A stretch of DNA of 64,000 nt. It comes from Halomonas ventosae. GTDB lineage: Bacteria > Pseudomonadota > Gammaproteobacteria > Pseudomonadales > Halomonadaceae. Made by a program: the position numbers and the translations under genes. Every line of letters starts with the position of its first letter. The stretch's first letter is position 1. The notes under the pieces were generated by a model. The model was not told where the DNA came from and did not search any database. It saw only the letters and a program-made list of their open reading frames with translations. Below are positions 49,916 to 60,247 of the stretch, one piece after another. The DNA lies in contig NZ_SNWH01000006.1 in assembly GCF_004361885.1 (NCBI RefSeq), positions 1 to 64,000 of the forward strand, read 5' to 3'.

Positions 49916-51037
49916 ATGCACGGGATATGGCGAGATGGCAATCACTTCGAACTGCTGCCGGAGGCGGCCCTCTTCTTGCCCAGGATGTTCGAGGCGATCG
50001 AGCAGGCGCACCGTTATGTGTTGATCGAGCTCTACCTGATGGAGTCCGGCCGGCTCGCCAGCGCCTTCATCGGCGCGCTGGTGGGTGCGGCCAAGCGCGG
50101 TGTGTCGGTGCTGTTGCTGCTCGACGGCTATGGTGCCTTGGGGCTTGCCACCGTCGACCGCCAGCGTCTCGAGACAGGTGGCGTGGCGCTGCGCTTCTTC
50201 AATCCGCTGGGGGTGAAATCGCTGGCGCGTAACCTGACGCGCGACCATCGCAAGCTGGTGGTGATCGACGGTACCGCGGCCTTCACCGGCGGCTTCGGGA
50301 TAGTCGACGAGTTTCTGGATGCCTGGTACGAGGTGGCAGTGCGCCTCGAGGGTCCGGTGGTGGCCGACTGGGTACGGTTGTTCTCTCGGCTATGGGATTC
50401 CTCGCTGAGTCGTGGGCCGGGCGAGGCCTCGCGGGTGAGAGGGCTGGAAGTCGCCACCCGCCATCGCGAGGGCTACTGCGGCATGCGCGGTCGTGTGGTC
50501 TGGGGCCAGGGCTACCGCTATCAGGCGATCCGCCATTCGCTGCATCATCGGGTTTCGTCAGCGACGCGCCGACTGTGGATCTGTACCCCCTATTTCGTGC
50601 CCACCTTTAACCTACGCATACGCTTGGCCCGGGCGGCCCAGCGCGGCGTCGACGTGCGCCTGCTGCTGCCAGGCAAGCTCCACGACCATCCCGGTGTACG
50701 CTATGCCGGCCAGCGCTTTTATGGCCGCTTGCTGCGAGCGGGGGTGCGCATCTTCGAGTTCCAGCCCACCTTCATCCATGCCAAGTTCTCGCTGGTCGAC
50801 GACTGGGCCAGCCTGGGCTCGTGCAACTTCGATCACTGGAGCCTGCAATGGAACCTGGAGGCCAACCAGGAGGTGGATGACCGACGCTTCGCCGCTGAAG
50901 TTGCCGAGCTCTTCGAGCGCAACTTTGCCTCGAGCATGGAGATCGCCCCGGAGGCCTGGTCGCAGCGGCCATGCTGGCAGCGCGTCCGCGAATGGTTTTA
51001 CGGGACCCTGGACAGCATGTTGACGCGGCTGCTCTAG
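49916..51037 (+). CDS. Phospholipase D-family cardiolipin synthase (ClsB-like)
   Basis: A 373-residue protein with two HKD motifs: DHRKLVVIDGTAAFTGGFGI and HAKFSLVDDWASLGSCNFDHWS. It lacks the N-terminal membrane helices of ClsA, which points to the ClsB type, joining phosphatidylglycerol with another phospholipid at the membrane. The ATG at 49916 is preferred, with AGGAA upstream; the frame is open for 70 more codons without conservation. Confidence 0.85.
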   Translation: MHGIWRDGNHFELLPEAALFLPRMFEAIEQAHRYVLIELYLMESGRLASAFIGALVGAAKRGVSVLLLLDGYGALGLATVDRQRLETGGVALRFFNPLGVKSLARNLTRDHRKLVVIDGTAAFTGGFGIVDEFLDAWYEVAVRLEGPVVADWVRLFSRLWDSSLSRGPGEASRVRGLEVATRHREGYCGMRGRVVWGQGYRYQAIRHSLHHRVSSATRRLWICTPYFVPTFNLRIRLARAAQRGVDVRLLLPGKLHDHPGVRYAGQRFYGRLLRAGVRIFEFQPTFIHAKFSLVDDWASLGSCNFDHWSLQWNLEANQEVDDRRFAAEVAELFERNFASSMEIAPEAWSQRPCWQRVREWFYGTLDSMLTRLL

Positions 51038-51125
51038 CCCCCGGCTTCGCCAGAAGCTATAAGCCTTAAGCTTGAAGAAGAAACCGTCGATACCTGTGCT
51101 CAGAAGCCACAAGCTGGTTTCCTGT

Positions 51126-51779
51126 TTACCGCTTGGCCCTGCCGCGTCCGGCGGACTGCTTGCGGCGTGGCCGTGTTTTGGGAGTCTCGGTCGGTACGCG
51201 GTAGTGCAGGTAGAGATCGAGCACCAGTTCCGGCAATTGGCTGACGAAGCCTTCCAGCCGCATCGCGTCACTGGCTAATTCCGCCATGTCGGGTTCGTCA
51301 TCGAACAGCCCTGAAAGCAACATGAAGGGCAGTAGCAGGGTAGCGGCGGCCTCCTCGTCGTCGGTGAACCAGGCTGGCTCATCGAGAAATACGCCCTCCA
51401 TGAAGCCGGCGCACCAGTCGCCGATCGGAGACTCCGGCGGCGGCACTTCGCCCAGCTCAAGCGCGAAGGGCAGCTCCGGGAGGCCGCCCGCCTCCAGCAC
51501 TTCGATGGCGTTGTGTCTGAGCCGCTCGAGCAGCCCCAGGAGGGTCTCGCGCTCGGCGTCATCCGCGAAGGCCGGATCACCATGGAATAGCTCAGTGATC
51601 CAGGTCGCTGCGGACACATCGCGTGGCGCCACGGCCAGGGCCACTAGGAAACCGTGGGCGCCGATCAAGTCCAGGGCGTCAGGGTCGACCCGCGGGGAGT
51701 CGAGGAAGTCGTCGAGCAACGCGAGTTCCGCATCCTCGAGCAGCGGCTGGGGGAGGGGTGTTTCGGCATCGGACATCAT
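51126..51779 (-). CDS. YecA/UPF0149-family protein
   Basis: A 217-residue protein of the UPF0149 family. LDLIGAHGFLVALAVAP and WCAGFMEGVFL (WxxGF region) fit the family core. The C-terminal SEC-C metal-binding motif present in some members is missing; the end is short, Arg/Lys-rich and likely disordered. Family members have no agreed function. Divergent from the SprT-like gene. Confidence 0.82.
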   Translation of the reverse strand: MMSDAETPLPQPLLEDAELALLDDFLDSPRVDPDALDLIGAHGFLVALAVAPRDVSAATWITELFHGDPAFADDAERETLLGLLERLRHNAIEVLEAGGLPELPFALELGEVPPPESPIGDWCAGFMEGVFLDEPAWFTDDEEAAATLLLPFMLLSGLFDDEPDMAELASDAMRLEGFVSQLPELVLDLYLHYRVPTETPKTRPRRKQSAGRGRAKR

Positions 51780-51866
51780 GACTCTCGCAGGGAATACATG
51801 GCAGGGAAGACATGGACAGGGGCAAGGGCTTTACGCCTCAACATGAAGACGCCATTCTAACATCCC

Positions 51867-52415
51867 ATGACCGAGCCCGCGCTTCCCGACCCCGATCCCA
51901 CCCGGCTGGATGCCCTCGACCGGGCCGCCCTGCACCGCGCGCTCATGGCGCGGGTCGAGGCGGCCTGGCGGCTATGTCGCGAGCTGCATCCCGGGCTGCC
52001 GCGCCCTGGGGTCTGGCTGGACCTGCGTGGCAAGGGTGCCGGCCAGGCGCACTTCGCTCGCGGCGGGCTGCGCTTCAATCCGGTGCTGCTGGAGGAGAAT
52101 CGCCTCGCCTTCATGGTCGAGGTGGTGCCTCACGAGATGGCTCACTGGTTGGTGCATCACCTCGAGGATGGCCATCGGGTACGCCCTCATGGCCGCGAGT
52201 GGCAGACCGTGATGCGCCGCCTCTTCGGTCTGACACCGAGCACCACCCATCGCTTCGACACCGAACGCGCGAGCCCGGCGCCTTACCGTTATCGCTGTGG
52301 CTGCCGGGAACATGGCTTTACCGCGCGACGCCATGCCCTGGCCCGCGGGGGACGGGTGTACCGCTGCCGGCACTGCACAGAGACCTTGGTCTATCTTGGC
52401 CGCTCTGCCGTTTGA
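51867..52415 (+). CDS. SprT-like zinc metalloprotein
   Basis: A 182-residue SprT-family protein. A zinc-binding HEMAHWLVHH (HExxH) in the first half is followed by a C-terminal zinc-ribbon-like part with YRCGCREHGFT and YRCRHCTETLVYLG. Human SPRTN cuts DNA-protein crosslinks; bacterial SprT is little studied, so function is by family only. Confidence 0.88.
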   Translation: MTEPALPDPDPTRLDALDRAALHRALMARVEAAWRLCRELHPGLPRPGVWLDLRGKGAGQAHFARGGLRFNPVLLEENRLAFMVEVVPHEMAHWLVHHLEDGHRVRPHGREWQTVMRRLFGLTPSTTHRFDTERASPAPYRYRCGCREHGFTARRHALARGGRVYRCRHCTETLVYLGRSAV

Positions 52416-52457
52416 TTTGTCGTGTAAGTGACTGTAATGAATAATAAAAATGTTGCT

Positions 52458-52503
52458 ACCAATGTCTAAGGGGAAAGCCTGTGCATGGCGTCTATGCTAT
52501 AAA
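52458..52503 (+). promoter_or_regulatory. Probable activator-dependent acs promoter
   Basis: An extended -10 element, TGCTATAAA (TATAAA at 52498-52503), lies 75 bp before acs. At the -35 position only a poor match (AAGCCT) is seen, as in promoters that need an activator. Just upstream, ACCAATGTCTAAGGGG (52458-52473) shares its GTCTA core with repeats near the permease genes at 62.7 kb. CrbR-like binding here is inference. Confidence 0.5.
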
Positions 52504-52577
52504 AGAATTAGGGGGCCGGCCCTCGTCACTCGCATGTGGCCGGTAACATCCACCTGGAGGATGACAGAGGCATATCC

Positions 52578-54527
<1,950 letters not shown>

Positions 54528-54574
54528 TAGCATTGCCCATCAGGCGTTCGCCGCCTCTAATCCGTCGACACTTC

Positions 54575-54606
54575 AAGCCGGCCCCTTGGGCCGGCTTGTT
54601 CTTTTC
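54575..54606 (+). terminator. Rho-independent terminator of acs
   Basis: AAGCCGGCCC-CTT-GGGCCGGCTT, a 10-bp perfect stem followed by GTTCTTTT. 47 bp after the acs stop. Confidence 0.9.
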
Positions 54607-54679
54607 ATGACGGTTGAGAAAAATCGGCAAACTCCCAAGGGCTCTTGGGAATCGTCACAGCCATGGGGTACCATGCGGA

Positions 54680-54711
54680 CTACAGCTGTAGCGCCTTAGC
54701 GCTGTAGAGCC
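54680..54711. repeat. Palindrome cluster before the CrbR-like gene
   Basis: CTACAGCTGTAG is a 12-bp perfect palindrome (54680-54691), followed by AGCGC-CTTA-GCGCT and another CTGTAG. The three CTGTAG/CTACAG elements could form alternative hairpins or be binding sites; it lies 48-79 bp before the gene. Confidence 0.45.
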
Positions 54712-54758
54712 AGTGTGGCGGCCGTCGGCCCGCTGTTCGAGGAACCGGAGGAAGATCC

Positions 54759-55421
54759 ATGGCCTTTGCCCAGAAATTCATCGTTGCCGATGACCATCCG
54801 CTGTTCCGCGCGGCCCTTACCCAGGCCCTGCGCCAGCTGGCGCCCCAGGCCGAGATCGTCGAATCTGATACCATGCAGGCCACCACCGAGGTAGTTACCC
54901 GACATCCCGATGCCGACCTGATCTTGCTGGACCTGCACATGCCGGGGGCCCACGGCTTCTCGGGCCTGATCCAGCTGCGTGGCCAGACGCCCGATATTCC
55001 GGTGGCGGTGGTCTCCGGCAGTGACGAGATCCATGTGGTACGCCGCGCCATTGACTACGGGGCCTCGGGCTTCATTCCCAAGTCCTCGTCGCTGGCGCTG
55101 ATCGCCGAGGCAGTGGGCGAGATCCTCGATGGCGAGGTCTGGCTGCCGGCCGAGATGGCCGCGGCCCTGGGCGAGGCCAACGAGGAGGAGACGAAGTTCG
55201 CCGAGGCCATCGCCTCGCTGACGCCGCAGCAGTTCAGGGTACTCAACATGCTCACCGAGGGGCTGCTCAACAAGCAGATCGCCTATGAACTGAGCGTCTC
55301 CGAGGCCACCATCAAGGCTCACGTGACCGCCATCCTGCGCAAGCTCGGTGTGCATTCCCGCACCCAAGCGGTGATTGCCGCCCAGAAGCTCGAGGTTGAG
55401 ATGCCGAGGGTGGAATCATAG
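54759..55421 (+). CDS. crbR: LuxR-type response regulator, CrbR-like
   Basis: A 220-residue NarL/FixJ-type regulator. Receiver domain about 5-125 with acidic pocket at VADDHP and phosphoacceptor Asp58 in LILLDLHMPG. LuxR-type helix-turn-helix at about 152-208 (LTPQQFRVLNMLTEGLLNKQIAYELSVSEATIKAHVTAILRKL). Place between acs and an SLC5-fused kinase is that of CrbR (Vibrio) and its Pseudomonas counterparts, which activate acs. The name follows from context and family rather than from a specific residue. Confidence 0.87.
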   Translation: MAFAQKFIVADDHPLFRAALTQALRQLAPQAEIVESDTMQATTEVVTRHPDADLILLDLHMPGAHGFSGLIQLRGQTPDIPVAVVSGSDEIHVVRRAIDYGASGFIPKSSSLALIAEAVGEILDGEVWLPAEMAAALGEANEEETKFAEAIASLTPQQFRVLNMLTEGLLNKQIAYELSVSEATIKAHVTAILRKLGVHSRTQAVIAAQKLEVEMPRVES

Positions 55422-55450
55422 CGCTGAGCTGCAAGCCTCAAGGAAATGCA

Positions 55451-55476
55451 GAAACCCACCGTCAGGTGGGTTTCTT
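55451..55476. terminator. Bidirectional terminator between crbR and crbS
   Basis: GAAACCCACC-GTCA-GGTGGGTTTC then TT: a 10-bp perfect stem, 29 bp after crbR and in the gap to the convergent kinase gene. Confidence 0.85.
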
Positions 55477-55597
55477 GCGTTGAAGACCTTGCGTAACAGT
55501 AAAGTGGCAAGGTGATGGCGGTGCGCACGACAAGGGATGCTGGGGCTTGCCGACATATCAGCCCCGAGTCGCCCAGTCTCTTGCTGTCATACCGGCG

Positions 55598-58500
55598 CTA
55601 CTGCGCTGCCCGGCTGGCCTGCAGGGTGCGGGTCAACAGGGCACGCAGGGCGGCGGGGCGTACCGGCTTGAGCAGTAGCTGGTAGCCCGAGCGCTTGACC
55701 TCCTCGGCCACTTCCTCGGTGCGGTCGGCGGTGATCACAATGCCAGGTACCGCGCCTTCCAGGCGCTCGCCCAGTGCCTCAAGGGCCATCAGTCCGGTGA
55801 CTTCGTTGTCCAGGTGATAGTCGGCGAGTATCGCGTCCGGGTCAGCGTCGAGGTGGCGCAGTAGCGACTTGGCGCCGCCGATGCTGGTGGCCGTGAATAC
55901 CTCGCAGCCCCAGCCCGAGAGCATCGCCTTCATGCCTTCGAGAATCAACGACTCGTTGTCGATGCAGATGATCCGTGTACCGACGAGCTTGTTGCTGGCG
56001 CGCTTAGGCGAGGTTTCCTCGGCCTGCTGGATCGCGGTGCGTGCGGCGACCCGTGGCACGCTGACCGAGAACATGGTGCCGCAGCCCTCCTTGGAGTGTA
56101 CGCGGATGGGATGGTCGAGCACCCGGGCCATGCGGTCGGCGATGGAGAGGCCAAGCCCCAGGCCCTTTTCGCTCTCCTTGTGCCGCGTGGCCTGGTCGAG
56201 GCGACGGAATTCCTGGAAGATCTCGGTCTGCTTGGCCTCGGGGATCCCAGGGCCCGAGTCCCAGACCTCGATGGTGAGGCGCTCGCCCTGGCGGCGACAG
56301 CCCAGCAATACCCGACCCGCCTGGGTATAGCGAATGGCATTGGAGAGGAAGTTCTGAATGATCCGGCGCAGCATCTGCGGATCGCTATCCACCCATTGCG
56401 AGGTGGGCACCACCACCAGATCGAGGCCGCGTTCCTCGGCCATGACCGCGAATTCGGCGCGCAGCGGCTGGATGATGTCGGCCAGGCCGAAGCGGCTGCG
56501 CCGCGGGGTGAGGGCACCGGCATCCAGCTTGGAGATATCGAGCAGGGTGCCGAGCAGTTCCTCGGCAGCCTGCAGCGAGTTGTCGATATGGCCGATGGTA
56601 CGCTTCATGTCCTCGGCAGCCATTTCCTGGTCGAGCGCCGAGGTGAACAACCGCGCGGCATTCAGCGGCTGAAGGAGGTCGTGACTGGCCGCGGCCAGGA
56701 AGCGGGTCTTGGAGGCATTGGCATCCTCGGCCAGCTGCTTGGCCTGGCGCAGGGCGAGCTCGGCCTCGGCGCGTACTCGGTTCTCCTGGCGCAGGGCCGC
56801 ATTGGCTTCGGAAAGTGCCTGGGTACGCTCGCGCACCCGTTCCTCCAGGGTCTCGTTGGTCTCCTTGAGGGCGATCTCGGCCAGGCGGCGCTCGGTGATG
56901 TCCTGGTAGAGGGCAAAGAAGCCCAGTATCGCCCCGCTGTCGCCGAAGTGAGGGGTATAGGTGACCAGCATGTAGCGCCGATCATGGCCGATCGACATCG
57001 AAACCTCGAAGTTGACCCGCTCACCGGAAAGCGCCCGCTCGATCCACGGCGCCCGCTCGCGTGCCATGCCGGGGTCCATGACCTCTTCCACGCGCTTGCC
57101 AATCACCGCATTGCGGTCGATGCCGAAGGCTTGCTCGTAGGCGCGGTTGGTGAAGAGATAGCGGCACTCCTTGTCGAAGTAGGCGATCAGCGCCGGCACG
57201 TTGTCGGTGTAGATGCGGATGTTGTTCTCGGAGCGGATCAGCGCTTCTTCAATGCGTTTCTGCTGGGTGATGTCCTGATAGGTATAGACGAAACCGCCTC
57301 CCGGCATGGGATTGCCCTGCACCTCCAGCACGCTGCCGTCCTGGCGATAGCGAACGTAGCGATGGGGATGACCCTCACGGATGTTGTCGATCAGCAGCCG
57401 CACGTGCTCCTCGGGATCACCGGGACCGTACTCGCCGTTGTGGGCGTTGTAGCGGAATATCTTGTCCATCGGGGCGCCGACGCGGATCAGATGGTCGGGG
57501 AAGCGAAACAGCTCCAGGTAGCGTTGGTTCCACACGACCAGCCGCAAATTCTGGTCGACCACGCTGATGCCCTGGTGGATATTCTCGATGGTGGCTTGCA
57601 GCAGGGCGCGGTTGAACTCCAGCACCTGGGAGGCCTCGTCGACGATGGAGATCACGTCCGAGATGCCGATGCCGCGCCCCTGCAGGGCCGAGTTGACGAC
57701 GATGCGGGCCGAGGAGGCGCCGAGCACCGAGGCCAGGAGGCGTTCGGTGAACTGGATGACGTCGATGGAGGCGCGGGTGTTGTCCTCGAGCGGCTTGCCG
57801 GTGCGCCGGGCATAGTCCTCGAAGGCGCGGCTCACCTGGCCGGCGCCCAGGAAGCGCTCGCAGAGCACCTTGAGATCCCCCACCGTGGTAGCGCCTGTCC
57901 AGGGGCGATTCACCGAGGTCTGGCGGGTCTCGACACTGTCGACAAACAGCGAGGCCTGGATCCGCTCGACGACGCGCTGGGGCGTCATCTGCGAGATGAA
58001 GATAAAGCAGAAGAGATTGACGCCCAGGGACAGCATCACGCCGTGCGTGAAGCTGTCGCCGACATTGAGGCCGAACAGCGAGGTGGGTGATAGCCAGGGG
58101 ATGCCCAGCGGGCCGCCGTCGAGCCAGCTTTCCGGCAGTACGCCGGCACCGATCAGGGTCGGCATCAGCAGGCTGTAGGCCCAGATGGCGAAGCCGGCGT
58201 TCAGGCCGACGATCACGCCGAGTCGGTTGCCGCGTTTCCAGTAGAGGCCGCCGATCAGCGCCGGGGCGAACTGGGCCGCGGCGGCGAACGAGAGCATGCC
58301 GGTATTGGCCAGCGAGCTGAACTCGCCGATTAATTGATAGAAGCCGTAGGCCATGGCCAGGATCACGGCGATGGTGATGCGTCGCGCGCGCAGCACCAGG
58401 CGACCATAGTCGCGCGGCTTGGTGTCGAACCAGCGCAGGCGGAATAGCGCCGGAATGACGATCTCGTTGGAGATCATGATCGAGACGGCGACCGCGGCCA

Positions 58501-59539
58501 CGATCACCATGCCGGTGGCTGCCGAGAAGCCACCGATGAAGGTCAGCAGCGTCAGCCATTCGTTGCCCGCGGCCATCGGCAGGGCCAGCACGTAGGTGTC
58601 GGGGGAGATGTCGCTGTCGGCGAAGAGAGTCAGGCCGGCTGCCGCGATGGGGATGACGAAGAAGGCGAAGGCCACCAGGTAGAGCGGGAACAGCCAGCGG
58701 GCCTTGGTGGCGTCATCGCGGTGGATGTTCTCCACCACCGCCACGTGGAACTGGCGAGGCAGGCAGAGGATGGCCAGCATGGCCAGCAGGGTCTGGGCCC
58801 AGAAGCTCTGCCCGAAATCCTGGTCGGCGAGCTGACGCTGCAACTCGAGCTGGATCTCGGCACGTTCCAGCAGGTCGCCCAGGCCGTCGAACATTCCCCA
58901 GGTGACGTAGGCGCCGAGGATCAGGAAGGCCAGCAGCTTGATCAGCGACTCGAAAGCCACGGCTTGGATCAAGCCCTCGTGATGTTCGGTGGCATCGGTA
59001 TGGCGAGTGCCGAAGAGGATGGCGAAGGCGGCCATCACCATCGCCACATAGAAAGCGGTGTCGCCGAACAGTGGCGCCCGGGTGATGTCCGTGGCATCGG
59101 TGATCACGCTGAAGGAAGTTGACACCGCCTTGAGCTGCAGAGCGATGTAGGGCAGGGTGCCGATCAGCGCCACCAGGCTGGCGAAGGCGGCCAGCGACTG
59201 GGTCTTGCCATAGCGCGAGGCGATGAAGTCGGCGATGGAGGTGACGTTCTGGTGCTTGGCGACACGGATCATCTTGGCCAGCACCGGCCAGAACAGCAGC
59301 AAGGTGAGGATCGGCCCGATGAAGATGCTGGCGAAGGACCAGCCCGCCGTGGCCGCCTGACCCACGGCGCCGTGAAAGGTCCATGAGGTGCAGTAGATGG
59401 CCAGCGCCAGGCTGTAGATCACCGGGCGGCGTCGGCTTGCGCCATATGCTCGAGCATGACGATCGCCTCGCCAGGCAATGGCAAACAGCACGGTGATATA
59501 GAGCAGTGAAACGGCGATCAACAGCCAGCCAGCGAACAT
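55598..59539 (-). CDS. crbS: SLC5 transporter-fused hybrid histidine kinase, CrbS-like
   Basis: A 1313-residue sensor. Residues 1 to about 520 are a Na+/solute symporter (SLC5) domain with about 13 membrane segments. PAS regions follow at about 640-880 (NPMPGGGFVYTYQDITQ, FALYQDITERRL). Then come a coiled-coil linker, the kinase His953 in ASHDLLQPLNAARLF, the ATPase N box IIQNFLSNAIRY and GLGLGLSIADRM, and a C-terminal receiver with Asp1240 in ILADYHLDN. Such kinases (CrbS in Vibrio, MxtR in Pseudomonas) govern acetate use. Convergent with its probable partner crbR. Confidence 0.93.
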   Translation of the reverse strand: MFAGWLLIAVSLLYITVLFAIAWRGDRHARAYGASRRRPVIYSLALAIYCTSWTFHGAVGQAATAGWSFASIFIGPILTLLLFWPVLAKMIRVAKHQNVTSIADFIASRYGKTQSLAAFASLVALIGTLPYIALQLKAVSTSFSVITDATDITRAPLFGDTAFYVAMVMAAFAILFGTRHTDATEHHEGLIQAVAFESLIKLLAFLILGAYVTWGMFDGLGDLLERAEIQLELQRQLADQDFGQSFWAQTLLAMLAILCLPRQFHVAVVENIHRDDATKARWLFPLYLVAFAFFVIPIAAAGLTLFADSDISPDTYVLALPMAAGNEWLTLLTFIGGFSAATGMVIVAAVAVSIMISNEIVIPALFRLRWFDTKPRDYGRLVLRARRITIAVILAMAYGFYQLIGEFSSLANTGMLSFAAAAQFAPALIGGLYWKRGNRLGVIVGLNAGFAIWAYSLLMPTLIGAGVLPESWLDGGPLGIPWLSPTSLFGLNVGDSFTHGVMLSLGVNLFCFIFISQMTPQRVVERIQASLFVDSVETRQTSVNRPWTGATTVGDLKVLCERFLGAGQVSRAFEDYARRTGKPLEDNTRASIDVIQFTERLLASVLGASSARIVVNSALQGRGIGISDVISIVDEASQVLEFNRALLQATIENIHQGISVVDQNLRLVVWNQRYLELFRFPDHLIRVGAPMDKIFRYNAHNGEYGPGDPEEHVRLLIDNIREGHPHRYVRYRQDGSVLEVQGNPMPGGGFVYTYQDITQQKRIEEALIRSENNIRIYTDNVPALIAYFDKECRYLFTNRAYEQAFGIDRNAVIGKRVEEVMDPGMARERAPWIERALSGERVNFEVSMSIGHDRRYMLVTYTPHFGDSGAILGFFALYQDITERRLAEIALKETNETLEERVRERTQALSEANAALRQENRVRAEAELALRQAKQLAEDANASKTRFLAAASHDLLQPLNAARLFTSALDQEMAAEDMKRTIGHIDNSLQAAEELLGTLLDISKLDAGALTPRRSRFGLADIIQPLRAEFAVMAEERGLDLVVVPTSQWVDSDPQMLRRIIQNFLSNAIRYTQAGRVLLGCRRQGERLTIEVWDSGPGIPEAKQTEIFQEFRRLDQATRHKESEKGLGLGLSIADRMARVLDHPIRVHSKEGCGTMFSVSVPRVAARTAIQQAEETSPKRASNKLVGTRIICIDNESLILEGMKAMLSGWGCEVFTATSIGGAKSLLRHLDADPDAILADYHLDNEVTGLMALEALGERLEGAVPGIVITADRTEEVAEEVKRSGYQLLLKPVRPAALRALLTRTLQASRAAQ

Positions 59540-59599
59540 GCTTTCTCCTCTTTTGCGGATGCAGCCATTCTAGGGCAAGGCCGGCTAACGGAGCAGCTC

Positions 59600-60130
59600 T
59601 CACCGCGGCGCCGTATCAGCTCTTCTGCAGAGTGTCTGGAAGAGCGGGTTGGAAGCCTCGACTCGGCGCATCCCATCGGTGCGCGGGCGCCGTGATTCTT
59701 CCTCCAGGGGTAGCATGTCGCGGGTTGTGCAGTTCATCAGGTAGGCCTGGTGACTTACCTGGTCCACGTACGCCTTCTCGAAGCGGTAGAGGATAAACTC
59801 GACCAGGCGACCCCCATCGACCTGACTCACCGCTATGTTATCGCGGTCCACGATGGTGAAAGCTGTGGTCAAGGGAAAGGCGAAGGTCCAGGGACGCCAG
59901 AACATCCGCGCCTCCTCCACGGAAACCACCTCGGCCGACGGCGGTAACTGCTGCTGCTTGTTCTCGAACCAGGTGTATTCGCTGTGGATCTGGTAGCCGA
60001 GCATGCCCAGGCCACCCAAGGCGGGGATGATCCAGCGCGGCAGCCGTTTGCCGCTTGCCTGCCGCAAGATCAGGCCAACCCCTGCGGCGCCAAGACCGGC
60101 GAAGATCGCCGCGATCAGATGCCATATCAT
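59600..60130 (-). CDS. Uncharacterised 176-residue membrane protein in the acetate cluster
   Basis: Two hydrophobic segments near the N-terminus (about 3-22 and 33-47) followed by a soluble domain of about 120 residues (PRWIIPALGGLGMLGYQIHSEYTWF, then MFWRPWTFAFPLTTAFTIVD). I do not recognise a family. The gene lies between the permease and the kinase genes, on the same strand, 60 bp from crbS. The location suggests a role in acetate uptake or its sensing, but that is context only. The start ATG is at 60130, with a terminator for the permease just before it. Confidence 0.72.
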   Translation of the reverse strand: MIWHLIAAIFAGLGAAGVGLILRQASGKRLPRWIIPALGGLGMLGYQIHSEYTWFENKQQQLPPSAEVVSVEEARMFWRPWTFAFPLTTAFTIVDRDNIAVSQVDGGRLVEFILYRFEKAYVDQVSHQAYLMNCTTRDMLPLEEESRRPRTDGMRRVEASNPLFQTLCRRADTAPR

Positions 60131-60144
60131 GATGGATGCGTCCT

Positions 60145-60181
60145 AAGAAAGCGATCGGGCTTCCCTGAGGAAGCCCGATCG
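60145..60181 (-). terminator. Rho-independent terminator of the symporter operon
   Basis: CGATCGGGCTTCC with its 13-bp complement around a four-base loop; on the minus strand CTTTCTT follows. It ends the DUF4212-symporter transcript before the 176-residue gene. Confidence 0.8.
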
Positions 60182-60247
60182 GTCGTGATGGGACTGGCCC
60201 GGCTAGCCGGGCCAGGCGGCCATTATGGCCCAGAAGGTCCTGCGAGG

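Noticed and set aside
56096..58090. 664-codon plus-strand frame inside the CrbS-like gene
   Set aside because: It is antisense to well-conserved kinase and PAS motifs and has shadow-like composition.
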